64,000 nucleotides of DNA. Origin: Nemertoderma westbladi. Its lineage: Eukaryota; Xenacoelomorpha; Nemertodermatida; Nemertodermatidae. Each line of letters begins with the position of its first letter. The first letter of the stretch is position 1. The DNA lies in the NCBI GenBank assembly GCA_032718475.1, contig JAUCBJ010007309.1, positions 34,010 to 98,009 of the forward strand, in the 5' to 3' direction. Below are positions 45,201 to 57,288 of the stretch, piece by piece. The notes under the pieces were generated by a model. That model was not told the DNA's origin. It saw nothing but the letters and a program-made list of their open reading frames with translations, and searched no databases. The position numbers were made by a program, and so were the translations under genes.

Positions 45201-48200
45201 ATATCGAAAAGGAAGTCAAGGCGTAATTATAGAAGTGATATCGAAAAGGAAGTCAAGGCGTAATTATAGAAGCGATATCGAAAAGGAAGTCAAGGTGCAA
45301 TCATAGAAGCGATATCGAAAAGGAAGTCAAGGCGCAATTATAGAAGCGATATCGAAAAGGAAGTCAAGGCGCAATTATAGAAGTGATATCGAAAAGGAAG
45401 TCAAGGCGCAATTATAGAAACGATATCGAAAAGGAAGTCAAGGCGTAATTATAGAAGCGATATCGAAAAGGAAGTCAAGGAGCAATTATAGAAGTGATAT
45501 CGAAAAGGAAGTCAAGGCGCAATTATAGAAGCGATATCGAAAAGGAAGTCAAGGCGTAATTATAGAAACGATATCGAAAAGGAAGTCAAGGTGTAATTAT
45601 AGAAACGATATCGAAAAGGAAGTCAAGGCGTAATCATAGAAGCGATATCGAAAAGGAAGTCAAGGCGCAATTATAGAAGCGATATCGAAAAGGAAGTCAA
45701 GGCGCAATTATAGAAGTGATATCGAAAAGGAAGTCAAGGCGTAATTATAGAAGCGATATCGAAAAGGAAGTCAAGGTGCAATCATAGAAGCGATATCGAA
45801 AAGGAAGTCAAGGCGCAATTATAGAAGCGATATCGAAAAGGAAGTCAAGGTGCAATTATAGAAGCGATATCGAAAAGGAAGTCAAGGCGCAATTATAGAA
45901 GCGATATCGAAAAGGAAGTCAAGGCGCAATTATAGAAGCGATATCGAAAAGGAAGTCAAGGTGCAATCATAGAAGCGATATCGAAAAGGAAGTCAAGGCG
46001 CAATTATAGAAGCGATATCGAAAAGGAAGTCAAGGCGCAATTATAGAAGCGATATCGAAAAGGAAGTCAAGGTGCAATCATAGAAGCGATATCGAAAAGG
46101 AAGTCAAGGCGCAATTATAGAAACGATATCGAAAAGGAAGTCAAGGCGTAATCATAGAAGCGATATCGAAAAGGAAGTCAAGGCGCAATTATAGAAGCGA
46201 TATCGAAAAGGAAGTCAAGGCGCAATTATAGAAGTGATATCGAAAAGGAAGTCAAGGCGTAATTATAGAAGCGATATCGAAAAGGAAGTCAAGGTGCAAT
46301 CATAGAAGCGATATCGAAAAGGAAGTCAAGGTGCAATCATAGAAGCGATATCGAAAAGGAAGTCAAGGCGCAATTATAGAAGTGATATCGAAAAGGAAGT
46401 CAAGGCGTAATTATAGAAGCGATATCGAAAAGGAAGTCAAGGTGCAATCATAGAAGCGATATCGAAAAGGAAGTCAAGGTGCAATCATAGAAGCGATATC
46501 GAAAAGGAAGTCAAGGCGTAATTATAGAAGCGATATCGAAAAGGAAGTCAAGGCGCAATTATAGAAGCGATATCGAAAAGGAAGTCAAGGTGCAATTATA
46601 GAAGCGATATCGAAAAGGAAGTCAAGGCGCAATTATAGAAGCGATATCGAAAAGGAAGTCAAGGCGCAATTATAGAAGCGATATCGAAAAGGAAGTCAAG
46701 GTGCAATCATAGAAGCGATATCGAAAAGGAAGTCAAGGCGCAATTATAGAAGCGATATCGAAAAGGAAGTCAAGGCGCAATTATAGAAGCGATATCGAAA
46801 AGGAAGTCAAGGTGCAATCATAGAAGCGATATCGAAAAGGAAGTCAAGGCGCAATTATAGAAACGATATCGAAAAGGAAGTCAAGGCGTAATCATAGAAG
46901 CGATATCGAAAAGGAAGTCAAGGCGCAATTATAGAAGCGATATCGAAAAGGAAGTCAAGGCGCAATTATAGAAGTGATATCGAAAAGGAAGTCAAGGCGT
47001 AATTATAGAAGCGATATCGAAAAGGAAGTCAAGGTGCAATCATAGAAGCGATATCGAAAAGGAAGTCAAGGTGCAATCATAGAAGCGATATCGAAAAGGA
47101 AGTCAAGGCGCAATTATAGAAGTGATATCGAAAAGGAAGTCAAGGCGTAATTATAGAAGCGATATCGAAAAGGAAGTCAAGGTGCAATCATAGAAGCGAT
47201 ATCGAAAAGGAAGTCAAGGTGCAATCATAGAAGCGATATCGAAAAGGAAGTCAAGGCGTAATTATAGAAGCGATATCGAAAAGGAAGTCAAGGCGTAATT
47301 ATAGAAGTGATATCGAAAAGGAAGTCAAGGCGTAATTATAGAAGCGATATCGAAAAGGAAGTCAAGGTGCAATCATAGAAGCGATATCGAAAAGGAAGTC
47401 AAGGCGCAATTATAGAAGCGATATCGAAAAGGAAGTCAAGGTGCAATTATAGAAGCGATATCGAAAAGGAAGTCAAGGCGCAATTATAGAAGCGATATCG
47501 AAAAGGAAGTCAAGGCGCAATTATAGAAGCGATATCGAAAAGGAAGTCAAGGTGCAATCATAGAAGCGATATCGAAAAGGAAGTCAAGGCGCAATTATAG
47601 AAGCGATATCGAAAAGGAAGTCAAGGCGTAATTATAGAAGCGATATCGAAAAGGAAGTCAAGGTGCAATTATAGAAGCGATATCGAAAAGGAAGTCAAGG
47701 CGCAATTATAGAAGCGATATCGAAAAGGAAGTCAAGGCGCAATTATAGAAGTGATATCGAAAAGGAAGTCAAGGCGCAATTATAGAAACGATATCGAAAA
47801 GGAAGTCAAGGTGCAATCATAGAAGCGATATCGAAAAGGAAGTCAAGGCGCAATTATAGAAGCGATATCGAAAAGGAAGTCAAGGAGCAATTATAGAAGT
47901 GATATCGAAAAGGAAGTCAAGGCGTAATTATAGAAACGATATCGAAAAGGAAGCCAAGGCGTAATCATAGAAGCGATATCGAAAAGGAAGTCAAGGCGTA
48001 ATTATAGAAGCGATATCGAAAAGGAAGTCAAGGTGCAATCATAGAAGCGATATCGAAAAGGAAGTCAAGGCGCAATTATAGAAGCGATATCGAAAAGGAA
48101 GTCAAGGCGCAATTATAGAAGTGATATCGAAAAGGAAGTCAAGGCGCAATTATAGAAACGATATCGAAAAGGAAGTCAAGGCGTAATTATAGAAGCGATA

Positions 48201-51200
48201 TCGAAAAGGAAGTCAAGGAGCAATTATAGAAGTGATATCGAAAAGGAAGTCAAGGCGTAATTATAGAAGCGATATCGAAAAGGAAGTCAAGGCGTAATTA
48301 TAGAAGCGATATCGAAAAGGAAGTCAAGGAGCAATTATAGAAGTGATATCGAAAAGGAAGTCAAGGCGTAATTATAGAAACGATATCGAAAAGGAAGTCA
48401 AGGTGCAATCATAGAAGCGATATCGAAAAGGAAGTCAAGGTGCAATCATAGAAGCGATATCGAAAAGGAAGTCAAGGCGTAATTATAGAAGCGATATCGA
48501 AAAGGAAGTCAAGGCGTAATTATAGAAGCGATATCGAAAAGGAAGTCAAGGAGCAATTATAGAAGTGATATCGAAAAGGAAGTCAAGGCGTAATTATAGA
48601 AACGATATCGAAAAGGAAGTCAAGGTGCAATCATAGAAGCGATATCGAAAAGGAAGTCAAGGTGCAATCATAGAAGCGATATCGAAAAGGAAGTCAAGGC
48701 GTAATTATAGAAGCGATATCGAAAAGGAAGTCAAGGCGTAATTATAGAAGCGATATCGAAAAGGAAGTCAAGGCGTAATTATAGAAGCGATATCGAAAAG
48801 GAAGTCAAGGTGCAATCATAGAAGCGATATCGAAAAGGAAGTCAAGGCGTAATTATAGAAACGATATCGAAAAGGAAGTCAAGGTGCAATCATAGAAGCG
48901 ATATCGAAAAGGAAGTCAAGGTGCAATCATAGAAGCGATATCGAAAAGGAAGTCAAGGCGTAATTATAGAAGCGATATCGAAAAGGAAGTCAAGGCGTAA
49001 TTATAGAAGCGATATCGAAAAGGAAGTCAAGGAGCAATTATAGAAGTGATATCGAAAAGGAAGTCAAGGCGTAATTATAGAAACGATATCGAAAAGGAAG
49101 TCAAGGCGTAATTATAGAAGCGATATCGAAAAGGAAGTCAAGGAGCAATTATAGAAGTGATATCGAAAAGGAAGTCAAGGCGTAATTATAGAAACGATAT
49201 CGAAAAGGAAGTCAAGGTGCAATCATAGAAGCGATATCGAAAAGGAAGTCAAGGTGCAATCATAGAAGCGATATCGAAAAGGAAGTCAAGGCGTAATTAT
49301 AGAAGCGATATCGAAAAGGAAGTCAAGGTGCAATCATAGAAGCGATATCGAAAAGGAAGTCAAGGCGCAATTATAGAAGTGATATCGAAAAGGAAGTCAA
49401 GGCGTAATTATAGAAGCGATATCGAAAAGGAAGTCAAGGTGCAATCATAGAAGCGATATCGAAAAGGAAGTCAAGGCGCAATTATAGAAGCGATATCGAA
49501 AAGGAAGTCAAGGCGCAATTATAGAAGTGATATCGAAAAGGAAGTCAAGGCGCAATTATAGAAACGATATCGAAAAGGAAGTCAAGGCGTAATTATAGAA
49601 GCGATATCGAAAAGGAAGTCAAGGAGCAATTATAGAAGTGATATCGAAAAGGAAGTCAAGGAGCAATTATAGAAGTGATATCGAAAAGGAAGTCAAGGCG
49701 TAATTATAGAAACGATATCGAAAAGGAAGTCAAGGCGTAATCATAGAAGCGATATCGAAAAGGAAGTCAAGGCGCAATTATAGAAGCGATATCGAAAAGG
49801 AAGTCAAGGCGTAATTATAGAAGCGATATCGAAAAGGAAGTCAAGGCGTAATTATAGAAGTGATATCGAAAAGGAAGTCAAGGCGTAATTATAGAAGCGA
49901 TATCGAAAAGGAAGTCAAGGTGCAATCATAGAAGCGATATCGAAAAGGAAGTCAAGGCGCAATTATAGAAGTGATATCGAAAAGGAAGTCAAGGCGTAAT
50001 TATAGAAGCGATATCGAAAAGGAAGTCAAGGTGCAATCATAGAAGCGATATCGAAAAGGAAGTCAAGGCGCAATTATAGAAGCGATATCGAAAAGGAAGT
50101 CAAGGCGCAATTATAGAAGTGATATCGAAAAGGAAGTCAAGGCGCAATTATAGAAACGATATCGAAAAGGAAGTCAAGGCGTAATTATAGAAGCGATATC
50201 GAAAAGGAAGTCAAGGAGCAATTATAGAAGTGATATCGAAAAGGAAGTCAAGGAGCAATTATAGAAGTGATATCGAAAAGGAAGTCAAGGAGCAATTATA
50301 GAAGTGATATCGAAAAGGAAGTCAAGGTGCAATCATAGAAGCGATATCGAAAAGGAAGTCAAGGCGCAATTATAGAAGCGATATCGAAAAGGAAGTCAAG
50401 GAGCAATTATAGAAGCGATATCGAAAAGGAAGTCAAGGCGTAATTATAGAAACGATATCGAAAAGGAAGTCAAGGCGTAATCATAGAAGCGATATCGAAA
50501 AGGAAGTCAAGGCCCAATTATAGAAGCGATATCGAAAAGGAAGTCAAGGCGCAATTATAGAAGTGATATCGAAAAGGAAGTCAAGGCGTAATTATAGAAA
50601 CGATATCGAAAAGGAAGTCAAGGCGTAATTATAGAAACGATATCGAAAAGGAAGTCAAGGCGTAATTATAGAAGCGATATCGAAAAGGAAGTCAAGGCGT
50701 AATTATAGAAACGATATCGAAAAGGAAGTCAAGGCGTAATCATAGAAGCGATATCGAAAAGGAAGTCAAGGCGCAATTATAGAAGCGATATCGAAAAGGA
50801 AGTCAAGGCGCAATTATAGAAGTGATATCGAAAAGGAAGTCAAGGCGTAATTATAGAAACGATATCGAAAAGGAAGTCAAGGCGTAATTATAGAAGCGAT
50901 ATCGAAAAGGAAGTCAAGGAGCAATTATAGAAGTGATATCGAAAAGGAAGTCAAGGCGTAATTATAGAAGCGATATCGAAAAGGAAGTCAAGGCGCAATT
51001 ATAGAAGCGATATCGAAAAGGAAGTCAAGGCGTAATTATAGAAGCGATATCGAAAAGGAAGTCAAGGCGCAATTATAGAAGCGATATCGAAAAGGAAGTC
51101 AAGGCGCAATTATAGAAGTGATATCGAAAAGGAAGTCAAGGTGCAATCATAGAAGCGATATCGAAAAGGAAGTCAAGGCGCAATTATAGAAGCGATATCG

Positions 51201-54200
51201 AAAAGGAAGTCAATTAGCAATTATAGAAGCGATATCGAAAAGGAAGTCAAGGCGTAATTATAGAAACGATATCGAAAAGGAAGTCAAGGCGTAATCATAG
51301 AAGCGATATCGAAAAGGAAGTCAAGGCGCAATTATAGAAGCGATATCGAAAAGGAAGTCAAGGCGCAATTATAGAAGTGATATCGAAAAGGAAGTCAAGG
51401 CGTAATTATAGAAACGATATCGAAAAGGAAGTCAAGGCGTAATTATAGAAGCGATATCGAAAAGGAAGTCAAGGAGCAATTATAGAAGTGATATCGAAAA
51501 GGAAGTCAAGGCGTAATTATAGAAGCGATATCGAAAAGGAAGTCAAGGCGCAATTATAGAAGCGATATCGAAAAGGAAGTCAAGGCGTAATTATAGAAAC
51601 GATATCGAAAAGGAAGTCAAGGAGCAATTATAGAAGTGATATCGAAAAGGAAGTCAAGGCGCAATTATAGAAGCGATATCGAAAAGGAAGTCAAGGCGCA
51701 ATTATAGAAGTGATATCGAAAAGGAAGTCAAGGCGTAATTATAGAAACGATATCGAAAAGGAAGTCAAGGCGTAATTATAGAAGCGATATCGAAAAGGAA
51801 GTCAAGGAGCAATTATAGAAGTGATATCGAAAAGGAAGTCAAGGAGCAATTATAGAAGTGATATCGAAAAGGAAGTCAAGGCGCAATTATAGAAGCGATA
51901 TCGAAAAGGAAGTCAAGGCGTAATTATAGAAGCGATATCGAAAAGGACGTCAAGGCGTAATTATAGAAGCGATATCGAAAAGGAAGTCAAGGTGCAATCA
52001 TAGAAGCGATATCGAAAAGGAAGTCAAGGCGTAATTATAGAAGCGATATCGAAAAGGAAGTCAAGGCGTAATTATAGAAGCGATATCGAAAAGGAAGTCA
52101 AGGCGTAATTATAGAAGCGATATCGAAAAGGAAGTCAAGGCATAATTATAGAAGCGATATCGAAAAGGAAGTCAAGGAGCAATTATAGAAGCGATATCGA
52201 AAAGGAAGTCAAGGCGTAATTATAGAAGCGATATCGAAAAGGAAGTCAAGGCGCAATTATAGAAACGATATCGAAAAGGAAGTCAAGGCGCAATTATAGA
52301 AGCGATATCGAAAAGGAAGTCAAGGAGCAATTATAGAAGCGATATCGAAAAGGAAGTCAAGGCGTAATTATAGAAGCGATATCGAAAAGGAAGTCAAGGC
52401 GTAATTATAGAAGCGATATCGAAAAGGAAGTCAAGGCGCAATTATAGAAGCGATATCGAAAAGGAAGTCAAGGCGTAATTATAGAAGCGATATCGAAAAG
52501 GAAGTCAAGGCGTAATTATAGAAGCGATATCGAAAAGGAAGTCAAGGTGCAATCATAGAAGCGATATCGAAAAGGAAGTCAAGGCGTAATTATAGAAGCG
52601 ATATCGAAAAGGAAGTCAAGGCGCAATTATAGAAGCGATATCGAAAAGGAAGTCAAGGCGCAATTATAGAAGCGATATCGAAAAGGAAGTCAAGGCGGGA
52701 TTATAGAAGCGATATCGAAAAGGAAGTCAAGGCGTAATTATAGAAGCGATATCGAAAAGGAAGTCAAGGCGGGATTATAGAAGCGATATCGAAAAGGAAG
52801 TCAAGGCGCAATTATAGAAGCGATATCGAAAAGGACATCCAGTCAGTCAATTTTGATCAATATTTGATGTACTCCGATAGATTATTTTTTGTTGAATATC
52901 TTCTTAGAGAGGCCAGCTAGGACGATCTTACAGTATCTGAAATTACATTTAATATGATACAGTAGGCCTACTATAAAACTAGGCCTACAGTACAGTAAAG
53001 TTAGGTCAAGCGACTTCGGACTGTGGAAATGAGATCCTTCCATGCTTCCCGTTTCTCCATGGTTCTCGTAATTTCGTTTCTCCCAAGTCCAGTCTCCATT
53101 TCTATTTATGTCATAACCGTACATACACACGGTCTCTGTGTCACAATATAACAACCCGAAAAAATTTTGGTCGACCATAAATTTATTTTTGGTCTACCAT
53201 AGATTATAACGTGATGGAGAAAAAAAAATTAATTAATTAGCAAAGATCAGCCACCGTAAGTACATCATTATAGGGGGTTAAATTCTATAGAAACATTCTG
53301 TTGAATATTTTCGCATCAATCACAATGAGACTTATCCCATGATACTGTAGTTTGGCGGTACACCGAGGAGGTCTCCTTTCTTGGGGAGAAGCTTTAGTTG
53401 ACGTTTATACAAAATTATTGCTTTTCACATTTTAACTTGAATACATCTGTATAATCGCTTCTGAAACCATTCTTTGGTGGGTTTAAACGCCATTTTCTCA
53501 ATCAACTGACCGTTCAGTAAATACTACTGTATACGTTGGCGGTCAATTAAAATTGATTATCAAATAAGTGTTGATGTAAACCTACCATTACTACTGTAGT
53601 TGTATCCCAGTCATCGCTATTGAGATTTAATTACCTGATTTGCCTTCACCATCATCACCCGTCTGACCGTCACCCGCAGGGTTCCCGTTGTTATGAGTGT
53701 TAGATCCTTCCCACTGTATGTGTAGGAAATCTCGGGGTCCTAGTTCCAGTTGGTTCGGGATGTAATCGTATTCTACAGCCGGGTAGGTCTGCACTATGTT
53801 ACCTCGCTTACCTCGGACGTTCAGGTTAAGTATTCGTGCCGATTGGGCATCAGCTGGAAAGCAATCACAGTACAGACATAATGTGTCGGACCATTTCTAT
53901 TCCAGCCAGTCCAGTCAGTACTTCAATTTCTATAGATGATTAACTTTCTTAAAGGGGAGAACATGCCCCCCCCCCCCCCCCATGTCAAAATTTCAAATGT
54001 CTGTTTTTTATTTAATCTATAGCAGAATTTAATGATGATTTCACATCTGAAAACTGCTTAGCGATACCTCTTTAAGTTCTCGAGTTATCGCTGTTTTTCT
54101 GTATGATGGTCTGTCAGTTAAATTGTAAGACATACAGACAAGGCGGTCTAGATTCTACCAAACTTTAAAACTGACATCGGAAATGAAATTCTTTAACCAA

Positions 54201-55151
54201 TTTTCTTTATTTTTTTATTTTTGTTATTTAGGGTTTCGGCAGTTCTTTAAAAGTTATCGGTTGGAATTTTTATATTTCTGTTTTTACAGCTAATTTTTCA
54301 GATTAAAATTGCAAAATATTAATAAATATTAATTAATTTTCATAAAAATACTAAACTAAAAATGTTAACCGATAACATTTGTGGAGCACACCTCCGTAAT
54401 TCGGAAAAAATTGGTTTCAGACAATTTCACCTAAAATTGAATGACTACTGTCGTAGCATTTGAACCGCAAATCTTGTTTCATTCAATGGCCACTAGAGGG
54501 CGACTGGAAATTTGCTAATTTTTCGAAAAAACAAATGTTAACCATACTACAGCCCATACTGCATAAAATCAAAATATTTGAGTAGAAATTGTAGACATTT
54601 AAAAAATGTGTTCGGGGGGGGGGGGGGGGGGGTAATCCCCCCCTTAAACTGCACTTCAACAATAGAATACTGGAATGTAAAATCCTATAGCGATTAAACC
54701 ATTTCGACAAATTTTTCTACAAATCTTAATGATATTGATTAAATTTGAAATTGAGTTAGTTTCATCACCATCCTCCTTAGTTGGTGAGCCGGAACAGAAT
54801 TGTTATTATCGCTTTCATTTTTTTTGCTACATGCGTTTGAAAAGGGTGTAGTCTATTCGAAGGTCATACTTTTGATTCACTTGTGAATATATAATGAAAC
54901 CAAACATTACGATGAAGACTACTGTAGTTATCATTAACCGTTACATACTCTACAATAACGTGTGAAAGTCGCTACACTACGTTGACATACCGTGGTTGAT
55001 TGTTCTCCTCGGTTCTAGAATGAACACATGGCTACGATCTTGAAATGTTCTCCCGAATTGAGCGGTGTTCACAGCTAGTTTGAGTGGACTACTGGCAGCA
55101 CCAACATTCACGTAAGGGTTGTTCTGAATAGGAGACGAAACTCCTGCACGA
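42201..55151 (-). CDS. DD3-3-like protein, 3' part (4 exons visible)
   Basis: Minus-strand exons 54991-55151, 53635-53853, 42746-42914 and 42201-42396 join with GT/AG borders and matching phases (1, 1, 2) to about 247 residues ending in TAA at 42203-42201. Conserved stretches are [52 protein letters not shown], the [20 protein letters not shown] block crossing into [10 protein letters not shown], and the C-terminal [16 protein letters not shown]. These match the family named after Dictyostelium DD3-3, also annotated in many invertebrates, whose function is essentially unknown. The N-terminal half expected for the family was not found between 55152 and 57288 or further right. Those exons may lie outside the window, which would put TMEM94 inside an intron, or be lost. 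Intron 42915-53634 contains the giant satellite. Confidence 0.85.
42917..52832 (+). repeat. Intronic 37-bp satellite, 268 units
   Basis: Units run from GGAAGTCAAGGCG through AATTATAGAAGC to GATATCGAAAA, repeating exactly every 37 bp. 9916 bp equals 268 units, and spot checks at 44286, 47949 and 52685 all fall in phase, so there is no net indel. Variation is confined mostly to four sites (GCGC/GCGT/GTGC/GAGC, AATTAT/AATCAT, AAGCG/AAGTG/AAACG), and variant strings repeat in blocks, for example with a 740-bp (20-unit) period starting at 46146 and 46886. It lies within the DD3-3-like gene's intron, abutting the splice-acceptor AG. Confidence 0.97.
53960..54640. repeat. Diverged foldback repeat bounded by C and G runs
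   Basis: A C run (53967-53982) followed by AAATGTCTG faces an inverted counterpart (AGACATTT before a G run at 54615-54632). Arms are strongly diverged. It lies in the intron between the two 5'-most visible exons of the DD3-3-like gene. 54700-54870 resembles part of the foldback at 35099-36001. Confidence 0.45.
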
Positions 55152-55360
55152 CTATTTAATAAAAACATATGTTATGATATTGACATGACATAAGTCTATT
55201 ATTAACTTCATTGGGCATATCTTAGAAAATTTGTTGATAACGCGGTAACTGCAGATGATGGTATTGACAGATGGCAGATAGGAGGTCCATGTGGAGGTAA
55301 ATTGCGGGTATACAAAGATGCCGGATGCCGGGTAGTATTTCCAGGTCTACCTTTTTTCTG

Positions 55361-55540
55361 AGCCGCTTGCGGAGTGGTTAGAGCTAGAGGACCAGTCCAC
55401 CATCCTAGACACCATTAGTTTGATCCAAGGCCATCTAAACAATTTAGATGGCCTTGGTTCGATCCCACCTGGTCCTGATTGCCGATTTTGCTAAGCTGCG
55501 CCCAACGAAATTTATAATAATATGCAATCAGTGATTCACC
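55361..55540 (+). repeat. tRNA-derived SINE-like sequence
   Basis: A box A-like GCGGAGTGGTTAGAGC at about 55370 and a box B GGTTCGATCCC at about 55457 flank an insertion that duplicates GATCCAAGGCCATCTAAAC in inverted form. This does not fold as an intact tRNA, so I call it a SINE or tRNA pseudogene. Confidence 0.5.
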
Positions 55541-56480
55541 TAAAATAATAATATATGCAAACAGTCTGACAAATAATATACTGTAATTGTGCCCCATTAT
55601 TTAGCCTTAGAATGTCACGTGGCAGCAGTAGTTTCATTTTTGAACACCGATTTTTGAACACCAAGTATTATTGTATAGACAACAATAACTGTAAATAGCC
55701 TAGACATTATTATTAATACATAATGTACATAACTATAATTTTTAGCAGCTATACAGAATGTTGGAGCCGCGTTTGTTTTGTACCGTTATTTTTTTAATAT
55801 GACCATTATGCTGGTTTTACTCATTTTTACTTAATAAGATAGGCCTATTTGTGTTTATTGTATGTACTGTTAACTTACCATTTTACTTTCACTTTGTACA
55901 TTCTGTAGGCCTACTGTCAGACTCTACAGTAAATAATTAACTATTTATAAACTATTTTTTTTACTATTAAACTTGTGCTATTTTTTTCTTTATATATAGA
56001 TATACCGGTACGCGTGCGGATTAGCGCACTTTGCCAAATACATATTTCTTTTATAATCTTGAAGGTAGTATTAGGCAGTTAGGGTGTGTGTGGTGTAGTA
56101 GTTACCGGTATTGTTATTCTGGTGTCAATAATAAATAACATAACATAAGTAGTTCTGTAGTTAGGTAGGCTGGTCATGCTGGTAGGCCTACTGCCTTAGT
56201 GCCTACTGTTTGTTGTCAGGCTGTCAGGTTGTGTGCTGTAATGCACTAATCAGCTAATGATTGCGATTGGTTTTCTGTCAGTACTGTTATAAACTACCGG
56301 TATATCAGACAGCTAGTAAAACAGTAAAAGGCCTGTCAGCATGCAGGCATGTAGGATGTAGCCGAAATATTAATACTGTAATATTGCTGGAATTATTACT
56401 CTGTTACTGTCACACTGTAGCGTAGGCCTACTGTATTACTGCATTAATAAAATAACAATTTACATACTTGTGTGTAAAGT
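55541..56480. other. intergenic, no gene seen
   Basis: AT-rich, with many TAGGCCTA and TACCGGTA palindromes. I looked here for the missing 5' exons of the DD3-3-like gene and recognised none. Confidence 0.4.
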
Positions 56481-56640
56481 AAAGTAGCACTTCAGCATCA
56501 GCACTTTGCAATGCTGCAATGTGATGATCCGAGTGGCTTTGTTACACGAACGAACGTTAGCAGGTCAGCAGGTTAGTGAGTGAGTGAAAATAAAGCCACG
56601 AGGATCAGAACACTGCAAAGTACTTTGCAACAAGTACCGG
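56480..56640. repeat. Palindromic foldback MITE (second copy)
   Basis: Inverted arms containing AAAGTAGCACTT and CACTTTGCA with GATCCGAGTGGCTTT against AAAGCCACGAGGATC, around a loop with AGTGAGTGAGTGAAAAT. It is related to 14574-14737 and 62570-62690. Confidence 0.65.
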
Positions 56641-56811
56641 TATGTATGTAGTTTTATTCCACAATTTTAACATTACGAAATGATTGTATATTAGGCTGTT
56701 AGGGTGGTTTATATTTCAAAAATTTTTGAATTTCAGTTGGGTTTATGTTCTAATTTGTTACAAATTGCATAAAAACACATAAAGTAAAAAAAAAGTATTT
56801 TAAGCATAGGG

Positions 56812-57105
56812 TTCCACCTTGGTGTAGTGGTTGCATTGAATTCACATCTCCTGTAGCGCTGTAGGTCGTGGGTTCGATCCTCACATGGGCCAGGGCAGTT
56901 TTCGTTTCGGCACGAATGCTTTAAAGGGACCAGCCAGGGCGCATCTCCAGATCTCTGCCTCGCATCCTTAAGTGGTAGCTAAATGAGTACTGGAGTTTCC
57001 TCTGGGGAGTAAAGTTCTGGGGGACCGCACTGGAAATAAGTCGTCAGACTTTGTGCGTAATCCCTGGCCTAGCGGCCGAAGAAAATTTACTTTACTTTTA
57101 CTTTT
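56812..57105 (+). repeat. tRNA-derived SINE
   Basis: The head has a Pol III box A (TTGGTGTAGTGGTTGC) and box B (GGGTTCGATCC) at tRNA spacing, with the head ending near ATGGGCCA. A ~200-bp unrelated body follows (GCACGAATGCTTTAAAGGGA, GGAGTTTCCTCTGGGG, AAGTCGTCAGACTTTGTGCG) and a tail of TTTAC repeats. This structure is typical of SINEs and not of a functional tRNA gene. It sits 0.2 kb upstream of TMEM94. Confidence 0.75.
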
Positions 57106-57288
57106 TGGTATCCAATGACAGAATGACGGCGTTAAGTAATGTCCCCTTAGTGGGCATTACTTAACGCGTACCCTACCGGTATAGCAGTATTGTTCACCAT
57201 CTTGAGGACAGTAAATAATTATTAAATATAATGCCTATATCTGTCTGTCTGTTATCTGTAGGGTAGGCCTATAGGCCTATTGAATTGA

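Noticed and set aside
42917-52832. CRISPR-like array of 37-bp direct repeats
   Set aside because: Units are head to tail without spacers, in an intron of an animal gene, with no cas genes. It is a satellite.
52882-53178. 98-codon minus-strand frame in the satellite-bearing intron as an exon of the DD3-3-like gene
   Set aside because: The flanking exons join perfectly in phase without it, and its sequence resembles nothing in the family.
56812-56894. Functional tRNA gene
   Set aside because: Boxes A and B are present, but the head does not form a clean cloverleaf with acceptor pairing, and it continues into a SINE body and TTTAC-repeat tail.
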